NCBI GenBank assembly: GCA_038237805.1
Contig: JBBRYI010000007.1
Span: 1-64,000, forward strand
DNA: 64,000 bases
Direction: 5' to 3'
Source: JBBQFI01 sp038237805
GTDB taxonomy: Bacteria > Verrucomicrobiota > Verrucomicrobiia > Chthoniobacterales > UBA10450
Below, piece after piece: positions 10,620-19,709 of the stretch (position 1 is the stretch's first letter; each line of letters starts with the position of its first letter). The notes below the pieces were generated by a model. It ran no database searches and had not been told where the DNA came from. It was given only the letters and a program-made list of their open reading frames with translations. Both the position numbers and the translations under genes were made by a program.

Positions 10620-12776
10620 ATGCAAGCTGCTTCGCCAATTGAGCGCCAGGTTCAGGGTTCGTGGTCGACTTCGCTCATCACGCGAATGCATCGCTACAAG
10701 GCGCTGCTTCTGCGCCGGTGGTGGATTCTGGTTCTGACCATTTGCATCGGCCTATTCGTCCAGGCGTGGCTCATCTATCAAACGCCACCCTCGTTTCTCT
10801 CCACCGCCAAGATGATGTTGGCGGGCAAGGTGAACATCAGTCAGGGCGCGGTCTACAGCGAAGACAGCGTGAACTTCTACGGGACGCAAATTCAACTAAT
10901 GCAGAGCGCCGAAGTCCGCCGCAGCGCCGAATCGCTCGTGCGCTCGACTCATCCGGAAATGCAGCCCGTGCCAGTCGAGATCACGGTGATGCAACGACCG
11001 CGCACTTCGATTTTTGAGCTTTCTGCCATTGGTCGCACGCCGGATTACACCCAGGCTTACTTAAATGCAACGATGCAAAAGTATCTCGATTTTAAAAAGG
11101 GGATGCGCGAGGACCAGGGTCATAACGTTACGACTGCGATTACCGAGCAACTTATCCAGACGGAAAAAGATTTGCGCAACGGCGAGGACGAGATGCTCGA
11201 GTTTCAAAAGGAAAACAACATCGGATTTCTGCAGGAAGAGGGAAACAGCGCGGCTGGATATCTCGTTAGGCTTAATCAGCAATATGCGCAGCTGAAAACC
11301 GAATTTGAATTACTCAAGTTGCTCGACCTGGATCAAAATCTCGACCGTGCGCAAGGCGCCAGACCCGATAATTCACCCGGCACGCAGGCTGCCGTCGGAG
11401 ACACGACGATGCCATTCGCTGGCGTCGGCCCGGAGGATGATTATCTAAAGGCGAAGCAGGCCGTGCAGTTGCTCAAGGCTGAGCGCGACACGCTCTCGAG
11501 AGATTTACGGCCGAAACATCCGAAGATCCTCCATCTCAACGACGAGATCGCAAAGCAGGAGGATCTAATCAAACTCTTCCGCGCCGATACGGTGGAGAAG
11601 TTGGAAACGCGTCAGAAATCCATCGCCAAGCAGATGGAGAACCTTCAGGCGAATATTAAAGAGTGGGAAACGAAAGCACTCGATCTCAGTCAGCGTCTTG
11701 CCATTTTCAATCGCATCAAAGGAAAAGTCGATCGACTAAAAACCCTCTACGATCGCCTAACGAACAATTTGAAAGAAGTCGGCGTATCGCAGGTGGTGGA
11801 TAGTAGCGATCAGGTTTCCATCATGGAGGCGGCCTCTGGCCCCATTTCCGTCCGTCCTGGTTTGCTCAAAGGCTTGCTCATTGGGTTCGGTGTCGGCGCG
11901 CTCGCCGGCGTCGCTATTTTGCTGCTGCTCGATCGCATCGACGATCGAATGTCATCGTTTACTGAATTTCAGCACCACTTCACCGAGAGCGTTCTTGGCC
12001 AGATCCCGAAGGAAAAGACGAAAGGCAAAGTTACTCTGCTCCAGGCGGATGATGCCCGTCACGTTTTCGCCGAATCCTATCGCAATATTCGGTCGTCACT
12101 TTTCTTCATGCCTTATGAAGGGCCGCGTCCCAAAACGCTGCTCGTAACGAGCGCCGTTCCTAACGAGGGCAAATCCACCATCTCCGCCAACCTCGCCATC
12201 ACCATGGCGCTTTCCGGCGCGAAAACTCTTTTGATCGATGGCGACCTGCGGCGCGGCGCAATTCGCGACGCTTTCGACCTCTCGACCAAGATCGGCTTTG
12301 CAGAAGTTTTGAAACAGGAAGTCGCCTGGCGCGAAGTGGTGGTGCCAACTTCCTATCCGAATCTGTTCATTCTTCCACGCGGCAAAACTCTCTCGCAACC
12401 GAGCGAGCATCTTCTGCGCGATTCAACCGACCTGTTGTTGAAGGAACTCTATCATCAATACGATTATATTATCATCGACAGCTCACCGGTCCTTGCCGCC
12501 GATGATACGACGAGCCTCGCGCCGAAAATCGACGCCACACTTTTCGTCGTTCGTTTGTCCTACACTTCGGCGCGGTTGACGAGAAAATCGCTCGAACTTC
12601 TCTACAATCGCCAAGTGAATGTTCCCGGCGTGATTTTGAACTTCGTCGACACGTCGTTGCCGGAATACTACTACTATCAATACGCGGAGTACTACAACAC
12701 ACCGAGCGTTCCGGCCGCCGATCACGAGACTCTCGCCCCGGCTCACCGCGAGGAAAATCGCGTCCAATCTTCCTGA
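10620..12776 (+). CDS. Wzc-type polysaccharide co-polymerase with BY-kinase (tyrosine autokinase) domain
   Basis: 718 residues. Membrane helix 1 at about 35-53 and helix 2 at about 415-437 flank a periplasmic Wzz domain with long coiled-coil segments. The C-terminal BY-kinase has Walker A SAVPNEGKST (511-520), Walker A' LLIDGD (537-542) and Walker B YIIID (616-620). A tyrosine cluster (Y683-686, Y688, Y691, Y692) is the probable autophosphorylation tail. These kinases control chain length and polymerisation by cycles of tyrosine phosphorylation. Helix and kinase lie in one chain, as in proteobacterial Wzc rather than the split Gram-positive CapAB. Three octamer copies lie inside (11263, 11756, 12159); the last encodes the Pro-Asn-Glu of Walker A. 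Confidence 0.95.
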   Translation: MQAASPIERQVQGSWSTSLITRMHRYKALLLRRWWILVLTICIGLFVQAWLIYQTPPSFLSTAKMMLAGKVNISQGAVYSEDSVNFYGTQIQLMQSAEVRRSAESLVRSTHPEMQPVPVEITVMQRPRTSIFELSAIGRTPDYTQAYLNATMQKYLDFKKGMREDQGHNVTTAITEQLIQTEKDLRNGEDEMLEFQKENNIGFLQEEGNSAAGYLVRLNQQYAQLKTEFELLKLLDLDQNLDRAQGARPDNSPGTQAAVGDTTMPFAGVGPEDDYLKAKQAVQLLKAERDTLSRDLRPKHPKILHLNDEIAKQEDLIKLFRADTVEKLETRQKSIAKQMENLQANIKEWETKALDLSQRLAIFNRIKGKVDRLKTLYDRLTNNLKEVGVSQVVDSSDQVSIMEAASGPISVRPGLLKGLLIGFGVGALAGVAILLLLDRIDDRMSSFTEFQHHFTESVLGQIPKEKTKGKVTLLQADDARHVFAESYRNIRSSLFFMPYEGPRPKTLLVTSAVPNEGKSTISANLAITMALSGAKTLLIDGDLRRGAIRDAFDLSTKIGFAEVLKQEVAWREVVVPTSYPNLFILPRGKTLSQPSEHLLRDSTDLLLKELYHQYDYIIIDSSPVLAADDTTSLAPKIDATLFVVRLSYTSARLTRKSLELLYNRQVNVPGVILNFVDTSLPEYYYYQYAEYYNTPSVPAADHETLAPAHREENRVQSS

Positions 12777-12785
12777 TCGTTCTCC

Positions 12786-12813
12786 TGTAGCGGCGGTCTC
12801 CGACCGTCGCACT
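12786..12813 (+). repeat. GTAGCGGC-type palindromic repeat
   Basis: TGTAGCGGCG, a GTC/GAC stem tip around TCC, then CGTCGCACT. Flanks match the copy at 1694-1722 base for base, while the stem-tip pairs change from C-G to G-C in step. It lies in the 128-base gap between the wzc-like and flippase genes. Confidence 0.8.
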
Positions 12814-12904
12814 ATTTCGTGTCGCCCGGCATTTTAACCGGCGAAGACATTTGGCACCTTTGCAGCTACTTCATGCTGCATGACAATTCGCCATTGATCG
12901 CCCG

Positions 12905-14224
12905 ATGAGTTTTTTCGGTCCAACTGCAACGCCGGTTTTAAACGAAGCTTCATCGCCCACCATTCGCCGCGCTCTTCATCGCGCCCGCGTGCTGGGCAAT
13001 TTCGTTCTCGTTCAGAGCATCGTGCAGGTAATCGGTTTTTGCGCCGGTATCCTTCTTGTGCGCCGTCTCGACCAACGCGAGTACGCCTACTTTACCATCA
13101 CCAATTCAATGCAGGGGACAATCAACCTGCTCGCTGACATCGGCATCAGCATCGGTTTGATTTCGATTGGCGGACGCGTCTGGCACGACCGCCATCGCTT
13201 CGGCGAATTAATCAACACTGCGTTGAAGATGCGCCGAACACTCGGCGCCGTCGCCATCATCGTCATCACACCGGTTTTGTATTTCATGCTGAGCAAGAAT
13301 GGCGCTCCGCTCCGTTATACCGCGATCATGATCGCGATTCTGATCGCGGGTTTGCTCGTTCAATTTGCCGTCGGCGTGCTCAGCGTTGTCCCACGATTGC
13401 GTTCCGACGTGGGAAAAATTCAAATCATCGATCTCACCGGCGCCGCCGTTCGCCTTCTTGTCTTGATCCTGCTCGCGTTTGTTTTTCTTAACACGGCGGT
13501 CGCGATCGCCGTCAGTTCGTTCGCGATTTTCATTCAATATCTCATGCTCCGCCGCTACGTCGCGGCGGCGATTGATTTGAGTGCGCCGGAGAACCCGGAG
13601 GATCGGCGCGCCATGATTGGTTTCATTCGCAATCAGGCAGCGAACGCGATTTTCTTCTGCTTTCAGGGGCAAATCACAGTCTTTCTCATCAGTTTTTTCG
13701 CGCGTCATCCCAGTTCGGTTGCCGAAGTTGGCGCGCTCGGCCGTCTCGCCATGATCTTTATTGTGATCAACAATCTTCTCGCCAACATCTTCGTTCCCGC
13801 CTTTGCCCGCTGTCAGGATCCAAAAAAACTTCGCTGGCAATTCGCCGCCATCGTTAGCGCGGTCGGCGGCTTCAGCCTGGTCGTTACTTTTGCGGCAGCG
13901 TTTTTCCCTAACCAATTGCTATTCGTTCTCGGAAACAAATACGCTCATTTACAGCACGAGCTCCTTTTAATGGTTGGCGCCTCGGTCTTGACAGCGCTTA
14001 CCGGAACTATCTGGGGACTCAATGCCTCAAAAGCGTGGATCACTGGATCGTGGCTTTATATTCCTCTTACGCTTGCGACGCAGGTCGCGCTTATTCCCGT
14101 CACCGATTTTTCGAGTGTCTCCGGTGTCCTGCGCTTCAATCTTTTCTCGGCCGTCCCGAATCTTCTTCTCAATCTCGTTCTGAGTTTTCGCGGTTTCCGC
14201 AAGCCGCACGTCGTCCCAGCCTAA
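12905..14224 (+). CDS. Oligosaccharide flippase, Wzx/MOP superfamily
   Basis: 439 residues with about 12 predicted membrane helices, starting with VLVQSIVQVIGFCAGILL and alternating short loops. The early segment RRLDQREYAYFTITNSMQG resembles the conserved LGxxxYGxxxx region of polysaccharide exporters. The family flips undecaprenyl-linked repeat units across the inner membrane. Position directly after the wzc-like gene and before a glycosyltransferase row supports Wzx. The stop codon TAA at 14222-14224 lies inside a CCTAACGA octamer. Confidence 0.88.
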   Translation: MSFFGPTATPVLNEASSPTIRRALHRARVLGNFVLVQSIVQVIGFCAGILLVRRLDQREYAYFTITNSMQGTINLLADIGISIGLISIGGRVWHDRHRFGELINTALKMRRTLGAVAIIVITPVLYFMLSKNGAPLRYTAIMIAILIAGLLVQFAVGVLSVVPRLRSDVGKIQIIDLTGAAVRLLVLILLAFVFLNTAVAIAVSSFAIFIQYLMLRRYVAAAIDLSAPENPEDRRAMIGFIRNQAANAIFFCFQGQITVFLISFFARHPSSVAEVGALGRLAMIFIVINNLLANIFVPAFARCQDPKKLRWQFAAIVSAVGGFSLVVTFAAAFFPNQLLFVLGNKYAHLQHELLLMVGASVLTALTGTIWGLNASKAWITGSWLYIPLTLATQVALIPVTDFSSVSGVLRFNLFSAVPNLLLNLVLSFRGFRKPHVVPA

Positions 14225-14230
14225 CGACCA

Positions 14231-15070
14231 ATGCCAAATTACGGATACCATCTCGCGCGTTCCGAAGGCGCCATCATCCGTCGAATGTATCGCGCTTTCA
14301 TGCCACGGATCGTCGCACGAACGATCACACCGCGTGCTTCGATTCCGCTGGCGGTGTTCTCCTATTCCGGCCACGCCGCTCTGCCGGAGCAGGTCGCGTC
14401 GATTCGTTCGTTCCTCAAATATGCGGGAAGGCCGAAACAATTCACTGTTGTATCGGACGGCAGTTACTCCTCCGCTGATATTGCGATGCTGAAAGGCGTC
14501 GATCCTTGCGTCTCAGTCGCGCCCTTGCCCGAAGTGCCTGCAAATCTTCCCTCCGAGCTTTCTTCTTATTTAAAAAGGCACCCCACGGGAAAACAACTAA
14601 CGCTCATCATGTCGCTGCCGCGAAACGGCCCCTCCCTTTACGTCGACTCCGATGTTCTGTTCTTTGCCCAGGCCCGCGATCTCGTCACCCTGGCGGATGC
14701 TCGCAGCGTCTCGGCCTTTTATCTCGCCGATTGTCAATTCTCGGGGGACAACCGGCTGGTGCGCTTGCCTAACGAACGCGAACAGCCCGTAAATACCGGC
14801 GTTATCCTCTTATTCAAAAAGCTCGATTGGTCGTTAGGTATACGCCGGTTTGCCCAGCTGAATGGCGCGCCTAATTTTTTTACGAATCAAACGATGACAC
14901 ATTTGACGATGCACGCGAACGGCGCGTCGCCCCTGGATCGGACGAAGTACGTTTTGCAATTGGACGATCAAACGATCTATTCGGACCGCTACGCCAGTGA
15001 TGCACTTGCGCTTCGGCATTACGTCAATCCGGTGCGGCACAAATTCTGGACGACGTTGTGGCGCCAATGA
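14231..15070 (+). CDS. Putative glycosyltransferase (GT-A fold, DxD motif)
   Basis: 279 residues; ATG 6 bases after the flippase stop. It opens with a GT-A-like strand (PLAVFSYSGHAALPEQVASI) and carries a metal/nucleotide-binding DSD at 139-141 (LYVDSDVLFF). A later conserved block is VNTGVILLFKKLDW, typical of transferases that resemble GT8-like enzymes. The exact CAZy family is not recognised. It is part of the exopolysaccharide assembly row. It contains two octamers (14768 and 14831) only 63 bases apart in opposite orientation. Confidence 0.75.
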   Translation: MPNYGYHLARSEGAIIRRMYRAFMPRIVARTITPRASIPLAVFSYSGHAALPEQVASIRSFLKYAGRPKQFTVVSDGSYSSADIAMLKGVDPCVSVAPLPEVPANLPSELSSYLKRHPTGKQLTLIMSLPRNGPSLYVDSDVLFFAQARDLVTLADARSVSAFYLADCQFSGDNRLVRLPNEREQPVNTGVILLFKKLDWSLGIRRFAQLNGAPNFFTNQTMTHLTMHANGASPLDRTKYVLQLDDQTIYSDRYASDALALRHYVNPVRHKFWTTLWRQ

Positions 15071-15089
15071 ATCCAACTGGGGGCGAGGT

Positions 15090-15209
15090 TTCTGGGGAGC
15101 GCACCCGCCCTCGCGTGCTGGTGATAGCGCCCTCGCCATCGCGAACTCTAAGGGAGATTTCGGCGTGGGCCCCGAAATCAGCACGCGAGGGCGCGTGCGC
15201 TCCCCAGAA
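15090..15209. repeat. Long inverted repeat with nested inner hairpin
   Basis: A 31-base left arm (15090-15120, beginning TTCTGGGGAGCGCACC) is complementary to a right arm at 15179-15209 with one mismatch. The 58-base spacer contains its own hairpin, GATTTCGG paired with CCGAAATC (about 15157-15179). The element fills most of the 176-base gap between two glycosyltransferase genes and codes for nothing evident. Confidence 0.85.
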
Positions 15210-15246
15210 AGACGCCTCTGTTTTGCATGACTCGCTATAGCAGCCA

Positions 15247-17598
15247 ATGACACAGTCCACGACAAAGCCATTGCGCATCCTCGCCATCGTCAATCTTCCG
15301 TGGGACCCGCGCCTCGGCGCCGCGCGTGTCTGGATTGAACTGAGCGAAGAATGGCGCAAAGCCGGCCACGTCGTGGAAAAATTTTGCCTGGCCGACGCAT
15401 TTCCGAAGCCAACATCGTCACCGGTATTGTCTGCTTTACGGCAAGCAATATTTCCTTCCCGCGCGGCCGCATTCGTCCGAAAAAATGCTCATCGCTTCGA
15501 CGTAATTGATTGTCTCATCGGCACGTTGCCATTCACGAAGGAATCGCTTGGTTTCCGAGGTCTGATCGTTGCGCGCTCGATCGGACTGCATCGGCTTTAC
15601 GAGCGCTTCGATCTGTCATCGCGCGAGCGTTGGCCCGATCAACCGAAGGGGCGACTACTAGGAAGTCTGTTTCATAATTTACGCGTTCGTCGGCTGCACA
15701 AAAATGCCGATAAAGCGATTCGCCGTTGCGATCTGCTCAATTTGCCTAACGAAAACGAATTGGAAGAACTGGAAAAAAACGTTCGTATTCGCCGGCCCGC
15801 CATGATTGAGCCTTACGGTTTGAACGATCAGTCTCGCGCCGCTTTTGCGCAAAGCGCGCAACCTGCGGAAGCCCGTCTCGCGAAGAAGAAGATTTGTTTC
15901 ATCGGGATGTGGAGTCTGCGAAAAGGCTCGCGCGACTGGCCCGAAATCATGCGCCGGATTTGGGAGAAGGTTCCCGATGCGCAATTCGTTTTTCTCGGCA
16001 CCATGTTCAGTGAGAAGATCGTTTTTGCCGAACTTGGTTTGCGCGACTCTCAACGCGTGCAATGCATTCCAACCTTTAATCCATCCGAGCTTCCGCAGCT
16101 TTTGGGTGATTGCGCGGTCGGTTTATTTCCGAGTTACATCGAGGGCTTCGGCCTCGCTGTGCTCGAGCAACTGGCGGCCGGAATACCGACGGTAGCTTAT
16201 GACGTCCCCGGTCCTCGCCAGATTTTCGAATCCCACTCCGATGCATTCTTGACGCCCGAAGGCGATGTTAGCGCGCTTGCTGATCGGGCATTACAAATTC
16301 TGCAATCTTCCCCGCCACATTACGCCGAGTTATCGGCGCGATGCGTTGCCTTGTCGGCCAAATATCGTTGGAGCGAAATCGCAAAGGAAACGATCCGAAA
16401 ATATCGGACTGCATTCGATCGTTTGTCCGACCTCGTTGTTTTCACGCAGCCATTTTCTCTGGTCTCCCCCGGAGGCGGTCCCCGGATCCTGCGTTCGCTC
16501 CTAAAGGACGCGCCGGTTCCCACACTCGCCGTCTGCACTGCACCGCCGAGGCAGTGTCACGATTCGGAACTGCAAGTGCCGCTGCGACCCAACCTCGGAC
16601 GGATCGAACGCACTCGGTTTAACGCGCTCGCGCATTCGATTACTCCGCTCTTCCGCCGCAGGTTCGCGCGGCGATTGGAAGAAGTGGTGACAGACGCTCA
16701 CGCCCGCGCCATTCACTCGGTCGCGCATGGAGGACTGGATTTTCATTCGGCCTTTCTCCTGGCGAAAAAATTACAAATTCCTTTTTTCCTTCAAGTCCAT
16801 GATGACGTTGCCTACACGAGCGCGGGACGTGTTCCCGCTCAATGTATGATGGAAGCGTGGCAGGGGGCATCGGCGCGTTTCGTTATTTCACGCGAGCTCG
16901 GCGACGAATACACCAAACGTTATGGTCAACATGAGTTTGTCGTGGTTACCGACGGCCTGGATAATCTGTGTGCGAAACCGCGCCTTCACATGGCAAGCCT
17001 GCGAATTTATTTCATGGGCCTCTTCCACATCGGCTACGAAAAGAATCTCGAAGCCTTGATCAAGGCAATTGGCTTGCTCCCGCCTGGCCTAACAAGTAAT
17101 TGCTCGATTACGCTGCGTTGTGATTACATTCGCCCGGCTGTTCTTCGTCAGACGTCCCTCTTGCGCGTTCTTCCTTTTGGCTCCGAAAGCGACGTGCAAT
17201 CGGATCTGGCGGAAGCCGATTGTTTGTATTTGCCGCTCCATTTTGATGAGGCCGATAAACCTTTTGCCGCCTACAGCCTTTCCACGAAGATGGTGACGTA
17301 TCTCGGCAGCGGTCTCCCGATTTTATATCACGGGCCGACCGGGACGGCGGCTTACAATTTGCTGGAAAAGAACCATGCCGCAGCGCTTGCTACTTCTCTT
17401 CAACCCAACGAGATCGCGAAGGTGCTTTCAGATTTGTTAAGAAGCGACGCCGCCACTGAGTTCACGCAAAATGCAGCGAAACTGGCCCGCACCGCGTTTC
17501 TCCGCTCCAACCAACACTCCAAGTTTTGGGAGCGCGTCCTACCCGCCCTGCATCCCGTCACTGATCTTCCTCGCGAACCGCTATCTGCCCGATCCTAG
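15247..17598 (+). CDS. Double glycosyltransferase (two GT-B/GT4-like modules in one chain)
   Basis: 783 residues, about twice the usual GT4 length. Module 1 (about 1-390): N-terminal Rossmann (LRILAIVNLPWDPRLGAARV), C-terminal nucleotide-sugar half (KKICFIGMWSLRKGSRDW) and the E-x7-E motif with E299 and E307 (YIEGFGLAVLEQLAAG). Module 2 (about 395-783) starts with LVVFTQPFSLVSPGGGPRI. It has a second C-terminal domain (LRIYFMGLFHIGYEKNLEAL, YLPLHFDEADKPFAAYSLS) but no clear E-x7-E. The fusion suggests two consecutive sugar additions by one protein, or a catalytic module with a recognition module. The gene is followed with no gap by the exostosin-like gene (TAG then ATG). Confidence 0.85.
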   Translation: MTQSTTKPLRILAIVNLPWDPRLGAARVWIELSEEWRKAGHVVEKFCLADAFPKPTSSPVLSALRQAIFPSRAAAFVRKNAHRFDVIDCLIGTLPFTKESLGFRGLIVARSIGLHRLYERFDLSSRERWPDQPKGRLLGSLFHNLRVRRLHKNADKAIRRCDLLNLPNENELEELEKNVRIRRPAMIEPYGLNDQSRAAFAQSAQPAEARLAKKKICFIGMWSLRKGSRDWPEIMRRIWEKVPDAQFVFLGTMFSEKIVFAELGLRDSQRVQCIPTFNPSELPQLLGDCAVGLFPSYIEGFGLAVLEQLAAGIPTVAYDVPGPRQIFESHSDAFLTPEGDVSALADRALQILQSSPPHYAELSARCVALSAKYRWSEIAKETIRKYRTAFDRLSDLVVFTQPFSLVSPGGGPRILRSLLKDAPVPTLAVCTAPPRQCHDSELQVPLRPNLGRIERTRFNALAHSITPLFRRRFARRLEEVVTDAHARAIHSVAHGGLDFHSAFLLAKKLQIPFFLQVHDDVAYTSAGRVPAQCMMEAWQGASARFVISRELGDEYTKRYGQHEFVVVTDGLDNLCAKPRLHMASLRIYFMGLFHIGYEKNLEALIKAIGLLPPGLTSNCSITLRCDYIRPAVLRQTSLLRVLPFGSESDVQSDLAEADCLYLPLHFDEADKPFAAYSLSTKMVTYLGSGLPILYHGPTGTAAYNLLEKNHAAALATSLQPNEIAKVLSDLLRSDAATEFTQNAAKLARTAFLRSNQHSKFWERVLPALHPVTDLPREPLSARS

Positions 17599-18606
17599 AT
17601 GGCGCAGGTTCTTTTGCTTTCGGCCGCCAGCGCGAAAGATGAAAGCGATTACAACCGCGGCGCTTTCCGGAAATTACGCGAAAGCGCCATGATCGATACA
17701 TTTCGCGTCCATGCGCTGACGAACGATCCCGTCGTAGCAGATGTAATTCTTTTCGCTGAGCTCTACGGCGCAGGTACCTATTTTGAAGCCGTGCGCAACC
17801 ATTCGTTCGTGAAAAACTTCCGCGAAAAATGTTTCCTCTTTTGTTCGAATGATTTGGTGATTCCATTCTTGCCCGGCGTCTACGCATCAATCGAAAAACA
17901 GTGGTCGTCTGCACGAACCTGTTCCGGCTTTTACCTCGGCGTCTCGGAAAACGAGTTTGTTAGCCTCACTTCACCCGCAAATGATCTCCCTTACCTTTAT
18001 AGTTTTGTCGGCGCTGTGAACAACGCTCCGGTTCGCCGTCATCTGCAAACACTGACTCACCCTCGATCGGTTTTTTACGATAGCTCGAAAGATTATCAGC
18101 GGGCGTTGTATAAGAAGTTCAATGCAGATGAGGAACGCGATTACTGGCGGCGTTATGCGGAGATAAGTCAGGCGAGCAAATTTATCCTCTGTCCGCGCGG
18201 CCGCGGCGTTTCCAGCGTGCGCCTTTTTGATGCGATGCGAATGGCGCGCGTGCCCGTGATTCTTTCAGATGACTGGGTCGAACCGATCGGACCTTGTTGG
18301 CCGGACTTCAGCATTCGCGTTCTCGAAAAAGATTTTGCTCGCATCCCAGAGTTGTTGGAAACCCGCGAAGCGCAGGCCCCGCAGATGGGTCGTCTGGCTC
18401 GGGCACAATGGGAGGAATGGTTTTCCGGGCCGGTTTGCTTTCATCGCGTGATCGAGTGGTGTGTGCTGATCAAACAGCGGCGTCGCTTGCCTGAAAGATG
18501 GGCGCGGTTCCTTCCTTACATTCAGTATTTGCGACCATTCCATTTTCGCCATTTGCTCCGCACGCGTTTTCAGGCTTGGAAAAAAAGAGCCGCTGTTACT
18601 ACTTGA
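17599..18606 (+). CDS. Exostosin-like (GT47) glycosyltransferase
   Basis: 335 residues. The diagnostic region is about 195-250: SKFILCPRGRGVSSVRLFDA, then VPVILSDDWVEPIG, which is the donor-binding half of exostosin-family transferases (FxLCPRG ... RxxDALxxGxxPVIxSD). Eukaryotic members build heparan sulfate or plant cell-wall glycans, and bacterial members occur in exopolysaccharide loci. The product here cannot be named. The ATG directly abuts the upstream stop, implying translational coupling. Confidence 0.82.
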   Translation: MAQVLLLSAASAKDESDYNRGAFRKLRESAMIDTFRVHALTNDPVVADVILFAELYGAGTYFEAVRNHSFVKNFREKCFLFCSNDLVIPFLPGVYASIEKQWSSARTCSGFYLGVSENEFVSLTSPANDLPYLYSFVGAVNNAPVRRHLQTLTHPRSVFYDSSKDYQRALYKKFNADEERDYWRRYAEISQASKFILCPRGRGVSSVRLFDAMRMARVPVILSDDWVEPIGPCWPDFSIRVLEKDFARIPELLETREAQAPQMGRLARAQWEEWFSGPVCFHRVIEWCVLIKQRRRLPERWARFLPYIQYLRPFHFRHLLRTRFQAWKKRAAVTT

Positions 18607-18608
18607 AG

Positions 18609-19709
18609 ATGTCCAGCTGCATTCTTCAGATCGTGCCTCGCGCACCAGGATCGCGGGACGGAGTGGGCGACTACGCACTCCAACTGGCGGAGCGGTTGCG
18701 CTCAGATTATGAGCGGGAAACAATTTTTGCGGCCGCGGCATCTGGCTCTTCTTCTCGTGTTGGAAACTTTGCGGTCGTGACGCCACTCGCTGCCGCGACC
18801 GAGCGCGAATGCGGAAACTATCGCGACATTGTCCTGCATTACGTCAATTACGGTTACCAAAAGCGCGGCCTGCCCCGACAACTACCTTCGCTTTTGCAAC
18901 GCTTGAGACAGAGATGCGGTGGAAGATTGGTAACAATCTTTCACGAACTTTACGCGTCTGCGCCGCCATGGCGAAGTGCTTTCTGGTTGCAACCGATGCA
19001 AAAATCGATCGCGCGCGCGATTGCGCGTTTATCGGATGGATGTGTCGTCTCGAGTGAAACGATGCGCGATCTCCTGAAGCGGCTTGCACCGAATTCAGAT
19101 ATCTCAGTCCATCCAGTTGTTTCGACTTTGGGCGAACCAACTTTCTCGACCGATCAGTTCGTTAGGCGCGATCCGCATCGTTGGGTTATTTTTGGCGGAA
19201 CGCATTTAATACAGCGTTCGTTGGGAACATTTCGACAGCGCATGTCGGTCATTCCGGAACCGTTTTCACCGCACGAGTTGTACGTGCTTGGAGGCAACGA
19301 GAGCTCGACGATCCGTCGAGATCTTGATGAGTTCCACGGAATCGACTGCCATTATCATCCCGCCGTTGAAGCTGCCGTCGCCTCGGAAATCCTTTCCTCC
19401 TGTTCCTTCGGATGGATCGATTATTTTCGGCAACGTAACGTCCCAACCGCCGCAATTCTCAAATCGGGATCGTTCGCGAGTTATTGCGCGCACGGAGTAA
19501 TCCCGGTTTTTCCAAACGAAGGTTCCGCTATCTCGTTGCAGGCCGACCAATTGCCGGGCCCCTACTTTGTCGAAACAAACCGAACACATCTCCCGGCCGT
19601 GGGAGAGCGCGCGCCTATCTCTGCCGGAATCCATACGTGGTATAAGCGGCACGCATCGATAGAACATCTCGCAAAAGGCATTGCGGCATTGCTCCAGACA
19701 AAGCTGTGA
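18609..19709 (+). CDS. Putative glycosyltransferase (GT-B-like)
   Basis: 366 residues from the ATG at 18609, 2 bases after the previous stop; the open frame extends upstream but within the preceding gene. The N-terminus (ILQIVPRAPGSRDGVGDYALQLAERL) is the usual first Rossmann strand and glycine loop of GT4-type enzymes, and LVTIFHELYASAPPWR is the typical end of the acceptor half. The C-terminal half is divergent and lacks an obvious E-x7-E, so family assignment is tentative. It overlaps the next gene by 4 bases (GTGA). Confidence 0.72.
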   Translation: MSSCILQIVPRAPGSRDGVGDYALQLAERLRSDYERETIFAAAASGSSSRVGNFAVVTPLAAATERECGNYRDIVLHYVNYGYQKRGLPRQLPSLLQRLRQRCGGRLVTIFHELYASAPPWRSAFWLQPMQKSIARAIARLSDGCVVSSETMRDLLKRLAPNSDISVHPVVSTLGEPTFSTDQFVRRDPHRWVIFGGTHLIQRSLGTFRQRMSVIPEPFSPHELYVLGGNESSTIRRDLDEFHGIDCHYHPAVEAAVASEILSSCSFGWIDYFRQRNVPTAAILKSGSFASYCAHGVIPVFPNEGSAISLQADQLPGPYFVETNRTHLPAVGERAPISAGIHTWYKRHASIEHLAKGIAALLQTKL

